Below are positions 46,401 to 58,262 of a DNA stretch of 64,000 bases, piece after piece. The notes beneath the pieces are model-generated. The model was not told the DNA's origin and ran no database searches. It worked only from the letters and a program-made list of their open reading frames with translations. Origin of the DNA: Apostichopus japonicus (lineage: Eukaryota > Echinodermata > Holothuroidea > Aspidochirotida > Stichopodidae); contig NC_092568.1 in the NCBI RefSeq assembly GCF_037975245.1, positions 15,891,001-15,955,000 of the forward strand. Direction: 5' to 3'. How positions within the stretch are numbered: the first letter of the stretch is position 1; each line of letters begins with the position of its first letter. Both the position numbers and the translations under genes were made by a program.

Positions 46401-49400
46401 CTTCTGTCTGCATCTTTCGCTTGGTTCTTTTCTTTGCTGGTGTTTCTGCAGTTTCAGATGAATCTGAGTTCCTCTTGGCAGGTTTCTTGGTGTTCTTTGC
46501 AGGTTTAACAGGGGACTTCATTGGGCTCTTTCTAGGAGTATTAATGGCTTTGATGTTCTCTTTCTTTGGAGTAACAAATTGTAATTTGCCATCAAACTTT
46601 TCTCCAGAGGACACAATACCTTTCTTGAAGAGTGCTTTAATTTTTGAATAATTTGGTTTTTCTTCGTAGGCTATTTTATCCACATAGTTAAAATAGTCCC
46701 TCAGCTCAGCTGTACAAAAGAAAACAAATAAGTATCCACAACAGTAACCTTAAAACATTAAAAGAGAAGAGAATAAATGACTACTTCAACTTTATTAATT
46801 ACAGAGACAGATTTCTTCAAGTGGACAAAGCTCTTCAGGAGACAGTAATTAATTTAAATTAATTTCATTTGTTTTGGTGTATAACTAAATCATTTGGCAT
46901 AAAAGTATACACATAACAGAAAGGAAGCATAAATTAAAGTATTCACTTGATGATTCATGAAATTCAAGCGGGAACTAAATAAGGGCTTGCAAACGTTTGT
47001 CTGGAAAGATTAAAAGAAAAGCCTATTGTACCCATTGGTTTCTCAACTAAGATAAACCCTCAAACTTGTGAGGTGAACATTTCTTAGCAGTTTGGGTTTT
47101 ACTTACTAGGGTATGTTTGCTCTTTGAAAGACAACTGCAAAAAGGAATTCCTGTCCTTTGAATGTCTGTAGAAGAAACCCCAACGTAGAGAGGAAACGAA
47201 AAATAAAAAAATAAAAAAATGAAGTAAGATATATAAATGTTGAATCGGTAATATGAGGATACAAAACAATACACTGAAGGTGACTGAAACAAAGTTCTTA
47301 ACTTGCAGGAGAGACATAACTTTCAGAACATATCAAATTAAATCTCTGTCTTCCTTATGCTATTACATACAGCTAAACCTGCAAAATAGAATGGCATATT
47401 TTAAGCAGAATTTTCAAGATATTGTTGCAGAATACACACCATTAAGGGAGTATTAGCTCAGTGGTTAACGCCGGTGCCTTTCAATCATAAGGTCCCGAGT
47501 TTGAGTCACTCCAAGATTAATGTATGTCGTCCCGTGTTACAGACTTGTTGACAATTGACAATTCATAATCATGGACGTTAAAACATGAATCTAAGAGACT
47601 GACTTCGGTCAGCTTGCGGCTTTGATGAGCCAATATATGGCTTCTTCGCTAGTTCCTGATTGCAGGAGGATCTAAATACATACATTTACAGAGATGGAGG
47701 AGAAACAGATCTGCTTCCTAAAGCAACTTTCTGAATCTGCTTGTAAATTTCTAGCAATGTTACCAAGTCTACCAAGCATGAAATAATGATTGCCTCATCA
47801 AAGGAAGACACCCTCTTGTTGACTTTACGTAAACAACTTCATTAGTGAGGAACTAATGATTCCACCTTGAAACGTGTAATCAACCAGACATGTCTGGATT
47901 GATCAGATGAAGTTATGTAAATCCAAACTTCAAATCCTCAACTTTCTGTCATGGTCTGAATAAGACGACTATAAATGCTAATCAAGTGCATTATTTTGAA
48001 ATATTAATATGAGTGAAATCTAACATTCAAGGAGCCAGTGCGTTGGCAAAATGATATCTCCTGCCAGGCAATACACATGAGGGAGATATATTCTGGCAGC
48101 TTATTCCAGATTAGGATTAAACCTAGGCACACAATAGTTCATAATAGATTAGAGCTAGCCCACTCTACATATCAGAAATATAGCAGAGATGCTAGTGTCA
48201 GAAAACTGGGTATTGGCTAGCTACAAGCTTATTGCAACAGTTTGTAGAGAGAAACTTTTTATAGTGTACTATAATACACTAGTTAATAGCCTGCATCTGA
48301 TGGAAAGCAAAAAACCGATATTTAAAGTTCAGTACCTGTAACCAAGAAGATATCAGCTGCTTTAAGTGACACAAATTTAAACATCATATGACTCTCTGAG
48401 ACCATATCATAATTATTGAATAAGAAGACAATTTATTTTAGAACATCAAGTATTACGACAGTAAATTAATAACAGCAGGCAATTCATATAGGGAAGTGGA
48501 ACCACTGTTAGCTTTAAATATACTGTACATGGCACTGATTGATAATCTATCAGCTAAAAATTTATCATCTTTTGGCTTCGGTTTACCAAGTTGGAAGACA
48601 ACTACAGAGGGGTAAATAGTGGAGTTCTAAAACATGGAGATTCAAATTCCTTCAGCAGACAGAGGCTGAAAACCACAACCTGCTAATATTGCAACAATAT
48701 ACACTTACTTGACTTTAATGGCTTGGACTTCAGTCTCCTTGGTGACCTTTGACCATGGAAGGTCACCAGACATCCACTGAACAAGGTTATAACCCAAAAT
48801 TTCAAAATCATGTCTCCTAGAAGATGCTGTCAACAGATAAAGAACAGATGCAAATAATACAGCTCTTCCTATCATAGAAGAGGAATAGGAATGTTTAAAG
48901 CAGTAAATATGTACATTGGTAGTGAAAGGTATAGAAAGCCAATGAGCCAATTGCATGAGTAAGCAGTAATATATTAGAGAAGTGGTCAATGGTGCCTTAC
49001 TCTTCAGAATTACACAGAGAGGTAAGATTCTGGAGGCAATGAAAGCAAAGGTTTGTTGAAGTAGTACTGTGCTGCCTCTGTTACTGTTCTGGTTCTGTTT
49101 ATTTAGTTTTTATCCTCGTAGCTGTTCACTTATAGTTTACTTAATGTATGATTGTGTTTGTATTCACTAATGTTTTATGTTTACTGTTTGCGACGGGAAA
49201 TAATTTCCATTTCTGTTTTCTGAAATGGACAATAAATCAATCAATCCATCCATCCATCCATCCATCCATCCATCCATCCATCCATCCATCCATCCATCCA
49301 TCCATCCATCCATCCATCCATCCATCCATCCATCCATCCATCCATCCATCCATCCATCCATCCATCCATCCATCCATCCATCCATCCATCCATCCACCCA

Positions 49401-52400
49401 CCCATCCACCCATCCACCCATCCACCACCCATCCATCCATCCACCCACCCACCCACCCACCCATCCATCCATCCATCCATCCATCCATCCATCCATCCAT
49501 CCATCCATCCAAGACAACAATACAGTTTTTTTTTAAAAATGCAAATTTCTAAGAATTAATTGTCTATGGTGTGCCTAGCATGCAAATGCAATAAGCCCTG
49601 AAAATCGACACATACCACAAATTTTGCCACAAATGGCACTTTCTCGTGTTCTGATTGGTTCATTTAGATACTGTAGTAGAGTTCTGATTGGAAGAAACCA
49701 GCATATACCAACTTAAATTGGTTTCTGTCTACAATCAGTTTCTTGTAATCTAAATGGAGAAATGTGGCATGTGTCAGTGTTTAAAGATCTTGATTGGCAG
49801 AAACTCTCATATGTGAGATAAATGGGCATATGTCAAATTAATTTGTTATCTCAAAGTTGTTCACACTCTCCAGAACATAGTTATTTCTTGGTCTTCAAGA
49901 ATCTGTTATCCTTAAGCCAAGGAAAGATCCCAAGTTTGTGAACTTTTGTCCAGTTCACATCATTGTTCCATGCATTCTACCAAATCATGCGGGTAATTAA
50001 CAAAGTTGTGGGAGACACCAGGATTAATTATTAAACAAGACCCCACAGTCAGCTCTCTTGTATACTCACAGATGCCTTCATGTGCTCCAATGCTTGTGTA
50101 CTCCAGGGTACCTTCATGGGCCTTCTTTGGATCTGGTTTGTATACATTGTGGCCATTAATTCCCATATACTTGGATACCAGCCCAAAGTCAACAAGGAAA
50201 ACCTGAAACAAAATGATAGCATTAACATACTGTTCAAAGCACAGACAGAAATGTAAGAAGGTCAGTATCCTCACTGGAGTGGCGAGTAAAAAACAAGAAT
50301 TCTGTTCTGAGATTGCGATACTGTCACTAGTATACTACAAAGTGGCTCCATTCGTTCAAAGTGGCACGTAATATGGCTTACCTGATCTTTAGCCTTAGGT
50401 TCAAACCCAAGAAGAATGTTGGATCCTTTGATGTCAGCGTGGACATAACCCTGATCATGGACGTACTCTAACGCATCGACCTGAACAAAATAAAACCAGA
50501 CAATGAGGTATTGATAACATAACTGCATTTTCAGTGAGCTGCTAGTTGGCCTAGCCTTTTTAATATTTGTACATAAGTTAAATATTCTTCAATGTATCTC
50601 AAACTTAAGAATCAATTTACATTTAAGCTGATTCTCAGTGATGTGAGTTATTTAGCTAATGTTTTATAAATACAGGTATTTGTATAAACCCGAGATGTGT
50701 TTCATGCTTTGTAGTATTTGACTAATTTCATTGATTCTAGTGTAATTTTATTAAAGTAAAAACATTTGTTCAAAGTTTCTTTTAGCTAATCTCTAAAAAA
50801 AACCACCAGATTATAGCAAAGTCAACACAAAATGCAACATTTACCCTTTCTTGCTTGAAGTTAATAATTAAATTTGATCATGACCTATCCAGCAATTGTT
50901 GAAAACAATGATACAGATACTTGAAAGTTATAGAAAGCATTGGTACCTATAAAGACATTAATATATTACTCTGATACCTTCAGAGTGCATATTCTGCATC
51001 TTTAAGTAGAACTGCTAATTATGACAGCTAACCCTTATAAATTTGTTGTATTCTACAGCTTGTTGACTCAAGGTTGATCATGGCAATGCAGAGAACCTTT
51101 ACATTTACACAGTCATATGCATATGTTTAGGGAAGATAGTTTAGCCTTCAAATTTTGTATAGTAAATTTTGCAGGTTCTGAATGCTGTCTCTTATAAAAT
51201 ACATCTTGTTCCTGTGTAAAAGACTGCTATACATCTTGTTCCTGTGTAAAAGACTGCTATACATCTTTAGACTTGTACAGCAATTTGACACATTTTTTAT
51301 AGCATTTTTGTGATATGATATTGGATAAATGAGTCCCAGGCTAATATAGTATGCATATCCACTATCCATATGTACAATGTGGGTGCTAGTTGCACTACAC
51401 TGAATCATGATGGTATCCTACAAAATGACAATCTATTTTACTTTGTCCTTTAATAGGTTCCTCTTTTGTGTGATATTTAAGGTTTATACAGACAAAACCC
51501 AGGTTGATTTAATAATACTATAGTAATATTTTCTGAGACACAGTATGATAACTAATGTATTACTATGTCCATATAACTCAATCAACATAGACTATTTTCA
51601 TCACCGCTGTACTTTATGAATCAAGTCAAGCAAATCCCCTGCTGTTGATAATCTGTAGGTTTGCCTGGTCAGCACGTTTGGTGTAATGACAGATGAAACA
51701 TCTGATGGGAGAACAGCTTTAAAATATTCTCCTTTCTTTACTGCACTTTGTTAATTTTGGCTGTCAGTTGCTAGGTTTTGCACAGAATGAGTTGGAGCCC
51801 TGTCTACAACTGCCAGCAAGTGAGACCTTTAGCTAATTGTAAATACAACGTAACATATCAAAGTAAAATTGCTTAGCCATTCCATCACACTCCATTTCAA
51901 TATATGAACAGATCATTAGTATTCCTAACTAATTGCTGGTTGACTATTACAGTTACTGCAAATGCAGTTCTACTCACCATTTGGATGCCAATAGTGTATG
52001 CAGCCTTTGGTGAGAATTTCTTTCCACTTTTAAGGAAAAGGTTCCATAGATCCTCTCCAAACCTATCCATAACTAGAAATCTTTTGTCTTTATGTATACC
52101 AGCTGTAATGTAGCTAGGAACACCAAGGTGTTTTAACTTCTGCTTTTTCTTCCATGACTTGACTGCAGGGGTTTAATGAACATAATAAAGTATTGATATA
52201 CATTACTCAAAAATACAGTAGTTCTTATTCCCAAAATCAAACACGATCATAACGACAAAAATATGAAAACATAATCGAAACAACAACAACAAACATTTGT
52301 TTGTTAGGTTGGCAGCTGTACACAAATTAGGAGGGGTGCATTTTCATTTTACTATATGATGGTATCTTATTATAATCTTATCACAAATATACCTCATTTA

Positions 52401-55400
52401 CATCCTGGTTAAACATAATTCCACTAACCACGTAACACATCTTTTGAAAGATAAAATCTTTCTCTAATGTGGCACTCTGGCAAGGTCAGTTCATCTACTT
52501 AAAATAAAGGTAATATCTTGATGGAAGGATAAATTGTTATGTAGAGTTAATTCTGATCAATTTCAATAAAGAAAATATTACCAAAGCAGAAAGAAAAAAG
52601 CACATAAAACCATTTTATGCCCAATTATGGACAATGAATGAAAGAAAGGTTATTAATTCACTGGGATATACACAGCCTTTGCCCATTTAAACCAATCATG
52701 CAGGAATGTCATCTTAATCCCCTTCCTTTGCTATGGTCAGCTATATCAATTAGCCTAAAATTCCATACCACATAATGGACATTCTTTGGTAGGTTCATGG
52801 TTTGAATGAACAAAATTTGAAATTTCAATCTTTGATCCATATACAACCACCTATTGGAAAGATATCACTAAATTTCAAGTGACTTGATAAGTCAAACCTT
52901 AACATAAAGTGACTCCTTGAAAACTCTGTCATTAACCTACAAAACTTACAGGGGGAGGGGGTTCAGGTAAGATGCGATAATTGTATGTACTGGCACAAAG
53001 TTTAAGATATTTCTCTATGTTGATTGAATTGGACTTAAGAGATCAACAAACAACAATAAGTAATTCATTTCAATAAATAGGTGACTTACTCATGTCAGGT
53101 TTAGCTGCTCTTTGGTAAAAGTGAAGCTCACAGAATAAAGGACCATTCCCTCGTGGTTCCTGTCAAGGACAAATTTTTAAAAGGATGCAAATCTTACATT
53201 GAAGAGAAAAATATTCCACACTGCAGTTAAAAACACCTCCACATCTTGCCCCTAAGTCGGGCATCATTTGATTGGATGTGACCTTTGCTGACTGTCCAAA
53301 CCCACTTCTCCAAAAAGTTGAATCACAGTAGGGGGAAAAACACTGCTTCCGACCTGCACTAATTTCACATAAAAAACTGCTTTAAACCTAAGTATTTGTG
53401 AATAAAAAGTAGTAGTTACATTCATATTTACATCCTTAATCGTGTTTTATTTGCAATTGTACAAGAATCATGTTTTGCAAGAACAAGTTTCCTGAATTTT
53501 TAAGATTTAAAAATCTAAAAAACTGAAACCAAATCACAATCTAATTTCTTGTACATGTGCACATTAGCATGAACCAGAGCCTAACATAGAGGAAGGCTTT
53601 AGCATAATCCTACTTGTGAAGAACAGGACCTAAACTTCCTAGCTAGGTGACGAAAAAAAAATATCGGTTGACTGTAGGGCAATTTTCAAACTCCAGCGAA
53701 TTTTTACTTTTTCTGACTGTCAAAACCGCTAAAGTGAATCCGCTCACTTGGCCAAGTTTGCTCATTGTTTGTGAACAATAGGCAGCCTTGTGTTGTCATG
53801 ACGCTCATTACTCCGGCTGGCTATCATCTGGTGTGCATTCAACCATGGGACCAATATGCGCATGCATAATGAGCTAGCATTCCGAGTACGTTGCGAGTTT
53901 TCCGCCGGCTCGGACATGGCGGTTAGATTTGCGAGGCTTCCATAATGCTCAATACACTGACCATAATGAACAACAAAACTTGTAGTACAGTCAGTCTGGT
54001 TATACTACAAGTTTTGTTGTTCGTCATGTTCCTGATCATGTTGACCCCGGCTGCTAATCACGAGGCTCTGTTCGCTAGAATGGCTTGTCGCTTGTCCAAG
54101 TTGGTAAAGTAACACCCACCACTAAAAAGAGTCTAGCTATAACACTGCCATCCTTTCACTATTTAAGGTGGAACCAAATACGAAGTATGAATTACATCCA
54201 AGCTTTACTTTTAGAGTAACCAGTTTTAATAATGTGGACCTAACAAAGAGAACAATAGGGATCTTGTACTCACTAATGTGAAGTCAAATACTAAGTATGA
54301 TGTAAATCCGCTGTGTTCTTTATGAGGTAGACTTTAAAAGCCAGGATGTCACATACACAAAGACTCATGCACATACACACCATCACAAATTCCTTTTGCC
54401 TTCGGCAAGGAATCAAAAAGCGTGCTGGACAGCCTGTTAAAGTTCTTGATAAGACTACAAGGTATTAACTCACAATTTTGATCACATGGGAAGGATTTTC
54501 TTGTGGTTTTCCTTCCTTAACTTCAGAGGCTGAAAAAAAAAATCAAGCAATGCGTCATGAAACTTTTTGAAATGAAATGGAACTAGTAGTTATACAAATA
54601 TTAAAATCATATACACCACTCAATTTCTTTTATGAACATGTAAATTAAGAAGTAATTGTTAACTTCATGTGCACAGATAGCGACAAATCTAACCTTCAGA
54701 GCATGTTCCACCTTTGACCAGAAAAACAATCAAGTTACTGGTTCAGGGACCCATGTTAATACTTGACATGATTTTACTTTACCCAAACAGATTATCTTGC
54801 ATATAGCCATATGAGTAAAGAAGTGATAATAACAACATATGCTCTGATTTTCTGACCTACTGTACACAATGGTGACTAGTCATAGATTCATCTGTTATGA
54901 AGATATTCAAGCTGTCATATTCACTGCACAACTCATACTATTGATGCAATTCTTTCTTCCATTGACATGCTGACTAGCATTATTACTCACCTGCCAACAA
55001 TGAGTGAGTGATGAGCTATTCATTCAAGCTTTCTTTCAACCAGTGCTAATCCTAGCTAAATTCAATTTAAAACTCCATATCTTCGATGACATTGGATATT
55101 CATATCTGATAGACTCTGTATATTCCTCTCCTTTCTACTCCTGTGTTTAAGTCACTAAAAGTCTAAAACACCAATGGGAACAAATTTAGGAGACAATTTA
55201 AGCCACTTTTGGCAATGATAATGATCATAGCAACATTTTTTGTAAAGAAAATTTGTGCAGTAAAACACTACAATACATTTTCAAACAATTTTTGGGTTGG
55301 GGTATTTATGAATGATGCCTTAACTAGAATGAGGAGGGTCAGTGAATGAAAGCAGCTGGTCTCTAACAGGGTTCAGTGCCAAAGAGTTTGCTAGTTCACT

Positions 55401-56054
55401 TCAGACGAGACTGCTAAGGTTGTGGAGGAGACAGGTAAGCGAGCAAGGGAAAAAGTCTGTGAGCACTGATAGCCACTGCAAGTGATTAATGTTCAGAGAA
55501 TGCATCTTGTCTCCCATCTTATAGAATACAGACGAAAGACACCTACCAAGATATATCTCTCCAAATCCTCCTTTACCAACTGACGGACCAAGTGCCCACT
55601 TTTTCTTCTGAAAGTCTGTTAATTCTTCTCCCAATGGCAGAGGGTCAGGCATCTGATAGATACCCTTTCTCTTCTTCGGAGCAGGTTTATCACCTACAAG
55701 AATAATGTTAAGTCAATCTGATAGGTACTGCAGTAAGAGATTGTGCTGTAAAATTGCAAATATTTCTACAAATTAATCTAGAATCTTGAATCTGTATTTA
55801 AGAAGTAGCAAACTTAAAGATCCTCTTTATCTAGATGATCAAACTTTAAGCCTTTCAATATCATTTCAAATTCACCAAAATTCCCAAGTTACTGCAAATG
55901 ATACAAATGTCTGGCAATTCATTTCAGTTTGAATAAATATTTCAGACAACCAGTTGGCAATTTTTGATTGAAAACATACATAACATGTCAAAATGAAACA
56001 AATTTGAAAAACTTTGGACATCTCTGTACCTGCTGCCTTTGCTGCACGTGGCAT
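43437..56054 (-). CDS. VRK1: VRK1-like serine/threonine kinase, complete, 12 exons, 475 aa
   Basis: Exons: 56030-56054, 55547-55693, 54474-54529, 53090-53159, 51978-52162, 50382-50480, 50070-50202, 48709-48826, 47107-47165, 46364-46709, 45373-45440, 43437-43558. Phases close over 476 codons. Seen: glycine loop [11 protein letters not shown] (residues 48-58), VIKI with Lys75, [17 protein letters not shown], catalytic loop [10 protein letters not shown] with Asp177, DFG at 199-201, and [15 protein letters not shown], all diagnostic of the VRK family in the CK1 group. The tail (about 330-475) is basic and Ser/Pro-rich, with KKRTKRK and [14 protein letters not shown], likely nuclear targeting. 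The family phosphorylates BAF/BANF1, p53 and histone H3 and acts in nuclear envelope and cell-cycle control. [10 protein letters not shown] replaces the usual RRGDLEILGY. Exon 10 must use the donor CAAAG|GTAAAA; without it a TAA ends the protein 3 bp later. Confidence 0.94.
43945..44005 (-). mobile_element. hAT-like terminal fragment in VRK1 intron 11
   Basis: A C homopolymer followed by CCAATAGCAGAATTCTGGCC and CACACCACTGG has the layout of a hAT-like end (reverse complement CCAGTGGTGTGGCCAGAATT followed by a G run). No second end or target duplication is seen. Confidence 0.4.
44530..45030. repeat. Interspersed repeat in VRK1 intron 11
   Basis: The segment contains repeated prose-like units: TGACCTTTGACC, then text resembling AAGTTTCAT..AATT..CCAT..ACACTGT.CGA..GGGAGC, seen twice (about 44600 and 44890). 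It then has GATAGAGTGATAGA repeats and a closing AGCTCACACCAGCATGCTGG palindrome. It has no gene content and is probably a decayed mobile element. Confidence 0.55.
45610..46262. repeat. Interspersed repeat with TAAGCCCCGCCC..CATTAATATTCAT units
   Basis: The phrase around AAGCCCCGCCCACTCATTAA recurs near 45750, 45900 and 46050. The block ACCTTGGGATTGCTGAGAAA occurs at about 45843 and 46148. It ends with a CACACACAGACACG microsatellite and TTCGGCTACCGCCAAGGAAT. The same closing sequence style is at 54350-54415 in VRK1 intron 3. It abuts the former coding segment next to exon 10, suggesting an insertion there. Confidence 0.6.
46263..46363 (-). other. VRK1: Coding-like extension beyond the in-frame stop of VRK1 exon 10
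   Basis: Reading on from exon 10 there is a TAA at 46362-46360. After it the same frame stays open for about 33 codons, with [20 protein letters not shown] and KSPKKRTP. This has the same Ser/Pro/Lys character as the rest of the VRK1 tail. It ends where the interspersed repeat at 46262 begins. The simplest reading is that exon 10 was once longer, and that the donor at 46363 now removes this piece. Confidence 0.45.
47446..47690 (+). mobile_element. tRNA-derived SINE
   Basis: The head looks like a tRNA: GGAGTATTAGCTCAGTGGTT matches the polymerase III A box, GAGTTTGAGTCACTCC resembles a degenerate B box with T-arm, and GGAGT pairs with ACTCC as an acceptor stem. An unrelated body of about 170 bp follows. 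It lies in VRK1 intron 8, in the opposite orientation. A degraded B box and the attached body argue against a working tRNA gene. Confidence 0.65.
49243..49511. repeat. (ATCC)n microsatellite with CACC-variant centre
   Basis: About 65 tetranucleotide copies, with a block of CCAC-type variants near 49395-49460. It sits in VRK1 intron 7. The unit length of four makes every frame open (PSIH, MDGW, HPSI translations), so the long open frames here are artefacts. Confidence 0.98.
51180..51263. repeat. Tandem duplication, about 31-bp unit
   Basis: CATCTTGTTCCTGTGTAAAA plus GACTGCTATA occurs twice in succession with a partial third copy, in VRK1 intron 5. The rest of the intron (50481-51977) is unremarkable. 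Confidence 0.8.
53968..54022. repeat. Perfect 20-bp inverted repeat with 15-nt loop
   Basis: Positions 53968-53987 are the exact reverse complement of 54003-54022, and pairing continues imperfectly for several bases outward. It lies in VRK1 intron 3. It could be a small fold-back element, a palindromic transposon end or a chance hairpin. No target duplication is identified. Confidence 0.8.
54230..54415. repeat. Copy of the CACACA / TTCGGCAAGGAATCA repeat family
   Basis: It contains TAGGGATCTTGTACTCAC, then CACATACACAAAGACTCATG and TTGCCTTCGGCAAGGAATCA. It parallels the last part of 45610-46262 (GGGATCTTCTACTCAC, CACACACAGACACG, TTCGGCTACCGCCAAGGAAT). It is in VRK1 intron 3. Confidence 0.55.
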
Positions 56055-56971
56055 CCTGTGTTCTTCCTATGTCCAGATGAGGTTCTGCAAAGATATCAGG
56101 AACATGAAAATTGGTATTAATCAAACTTAGAACTTGCCTTGACGATTTTAGCTAGTTCATAAATCATGGTCACATTCTTTACCACACTATGAAAAATATA
56201 TACACACTGCTATCATCTTGTTTCCATAAGGTAAAATTTCCACTTAACTGGAGCTTCTTGTTTATTCAAGGAAGAAGTTACCTGTATATGCTATTTCTAA
56301 ACCACTCAATGGATCAAACACTTTACATTTCCCACAGTTACTTCTGACATTAGGCTTATAGTCTAAGTTAGGCTAATATTAAGTATCACACGTCTGTGCA
56401 TCAGACACTGCCCTAACATCAACGTTCTTGTTTGTTTTTCCCCATTAGTTAGGCTAGGTTAGCTTAAAGTTACAAATGAAAAATTTCACCCGGCATGATT
56501 TTCATGCATGTGAGCTATGTTCTCAAACATTACATAATGAAAGTCTCCCAATAGAAATCTGGTTCAGTAACCTGCAAGTTTGCCCAATTCTGTGGTACAA
56601 GTCAGTTTCCCTAAAAATGAAATGATTCAAAATAAACTGGCTCGCTACCAGTACCAGTGTTACATTTCACTCATAGTTTTTGGTCATAGTCTCATAGTCA
56701 TTGGTACGTACTTGAGGTGACTGTCAACGATAAACAATGACATGATAGTAGCCTAGTACTAGTAGCATGGTGACTTCGAAGTTCGGACACTTAAGACTTA
56801 AAACACCCCAAAACTAAATCTTCTGGTATAAATCATTTGAAAATATACTTCATATGGTGGGAGAATTTTGTTATAGTACGATACACGGCCATCCTTTCTT
56901 TCCTGCAAACTGTTTTCACGTTGTTTTCCAAGAAGATTCTTCGTGATTGTGGAACTGGTATTTCTTGCTAG

Positions 56972-57245
56972 AGTATTGCGAAGTTCGGACACGCAACCCA
57001 CAGTGTGGCGCTGGTGATAAAATTGGTGGCGCAGTTGCTCTTTCAGTAATTATAACAGACTTCATAGATCTTCGTCATTTTATTGACAAATATGTAATTT
57101 CTTGCACACGGGTCATTTTGGAGAGAAAATAACTGTAGCTTCGTACTTTTTGGTGAAATTTGACTCTTCCTGTAGATTTTCATGGTGAAATCGTGTATTT
57201 CTTAGGGTGTCCGAACTTTCGCAGTATGCCGAACTTCGCAATACT
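56972..57245. mobile_element. Short inverted-repeat element (MITE-like)
   Basis: The left end AGTATTGCGAAGTTCGG is inverted at the right end (CCGAACTTCGCAATACT). A second partial copy (GTGTCCGAACTTTCGCAGTAT) is immediately inside the right end, and a related piece (TTCGAAGTTCGGACAC) is at about 56775. Length is 274 bp, with no coding capacity. TA at the edges would suit a mariner-type footprint, but this is uncertain. Confidence 0.6.
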
Positions 57246-57939
57246 GACTATACTGGAGTTCCTACACTTGCAATGAATACCACTCAACCATGCAAGATTA
57301 TGTGGGATTATACAGTTGTTAGTCTGTAGTTTTTGCTTCATTAGTTAGTACTTATCAATTACTGGATAACAGATTAAGACTGGGCTTTGTTAAACCACCA
57401 AGCAGACATCTACTGAAGAGAGATGGGACGTGAAATTTAATGGGAAAGTTATACCTCATGGACTACGCTAAATTAGGCATAACCTAGTAGTAGTTGTACG
57501 AAACACTAGTAATGAGTTTAGGCCTAGTAGTAGTAGTAGGCCTAGTACGTCCTAGGCGAACCTACGTTACTCACAAAATTATTAATTAAGGGATTAATTA
57601 AGGGATAAAGTATATAAAATCCCCCAATATTTGGTGGCATGGTTTTCTTTGTGTGGCTATAAAAAGAAAATAATGCGTGAGATTATTTTTCCAAATCAGA
57701 TTTTGCGGTGGCTAAAACACTTCGTCCAACACATGCTGCATGTGGTAAATGACACGTCGTGGTCGTTTCTGTGACCATATGGGCGTCAATCGGGGGGGGG
57801 GGGGGCGGGACACGTCCCCCACATTTGGATAAAATTATTAAATGTTCATTCATTGATTCTCTCCAGAACCAGACCAAGCTCTCGATGTGTCTCAGAATAA
57901 CAGCGCTTTATGTGTGTGACAACGCCGTATAACAAATGG

Positions 57940-58262
57940 TGTTCCATTCGTTATTATAACGTTATATTTACGTACCGTTTACGTTGTAATAACGTTATAA
58001 ATTTACGTTGTAGTTACGAAATTTTGTAGACTCCAGGGGACGTTATATTAACGTTATATTCTGACAAAAAAATAACGTTGTTTTTACGTTTTTAATACGT
58101 AACTTTGTAACGTTCAGCTGTTACGTTACAATAACGTCGCATTAACGTTTATATATAACCTTTTTACTACGTTGCTACAACGTTTATACAACAAGATTTT
58201 GCGACTTTAGTGATTTACGTTTTAGTTACGTTGTGATATAACGTAATGGTTACGTAACTTAG
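57940..58262. repeat. AACGTT/TTACGT-rich degenerate repeat tract
   Basis: More than twenty AACGTTATA, TTACGTT and ACGTAAC words are packed into about 320 bp, ending in a C homopolymer run near 58266-58288. AACGTT is self-complementary, so both strands look alike. No frame is conserved. Function unknown. Confidence 0.7.

Noticed and set aside
46360..46683. VRK1 ending at the TAA at 46362-46360
   Set aside because: A donor one base upstream joins in phase to two further exons with typical VRK tail sequence, so the spliced form is preferred; the unspliced form is kept only as an alternative.
47446..47520. Functional tRNA gene
   Set aside because: The A box is good but the B box and T arm are degenerate, and an unrelated body follows, as in a SINE.
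49167..49552. Long open frames of PSIH or MDGW repeats on both strands
   Set aside because: They are translations of an (ATCC)n microsatellite; period four keeps all frames open.
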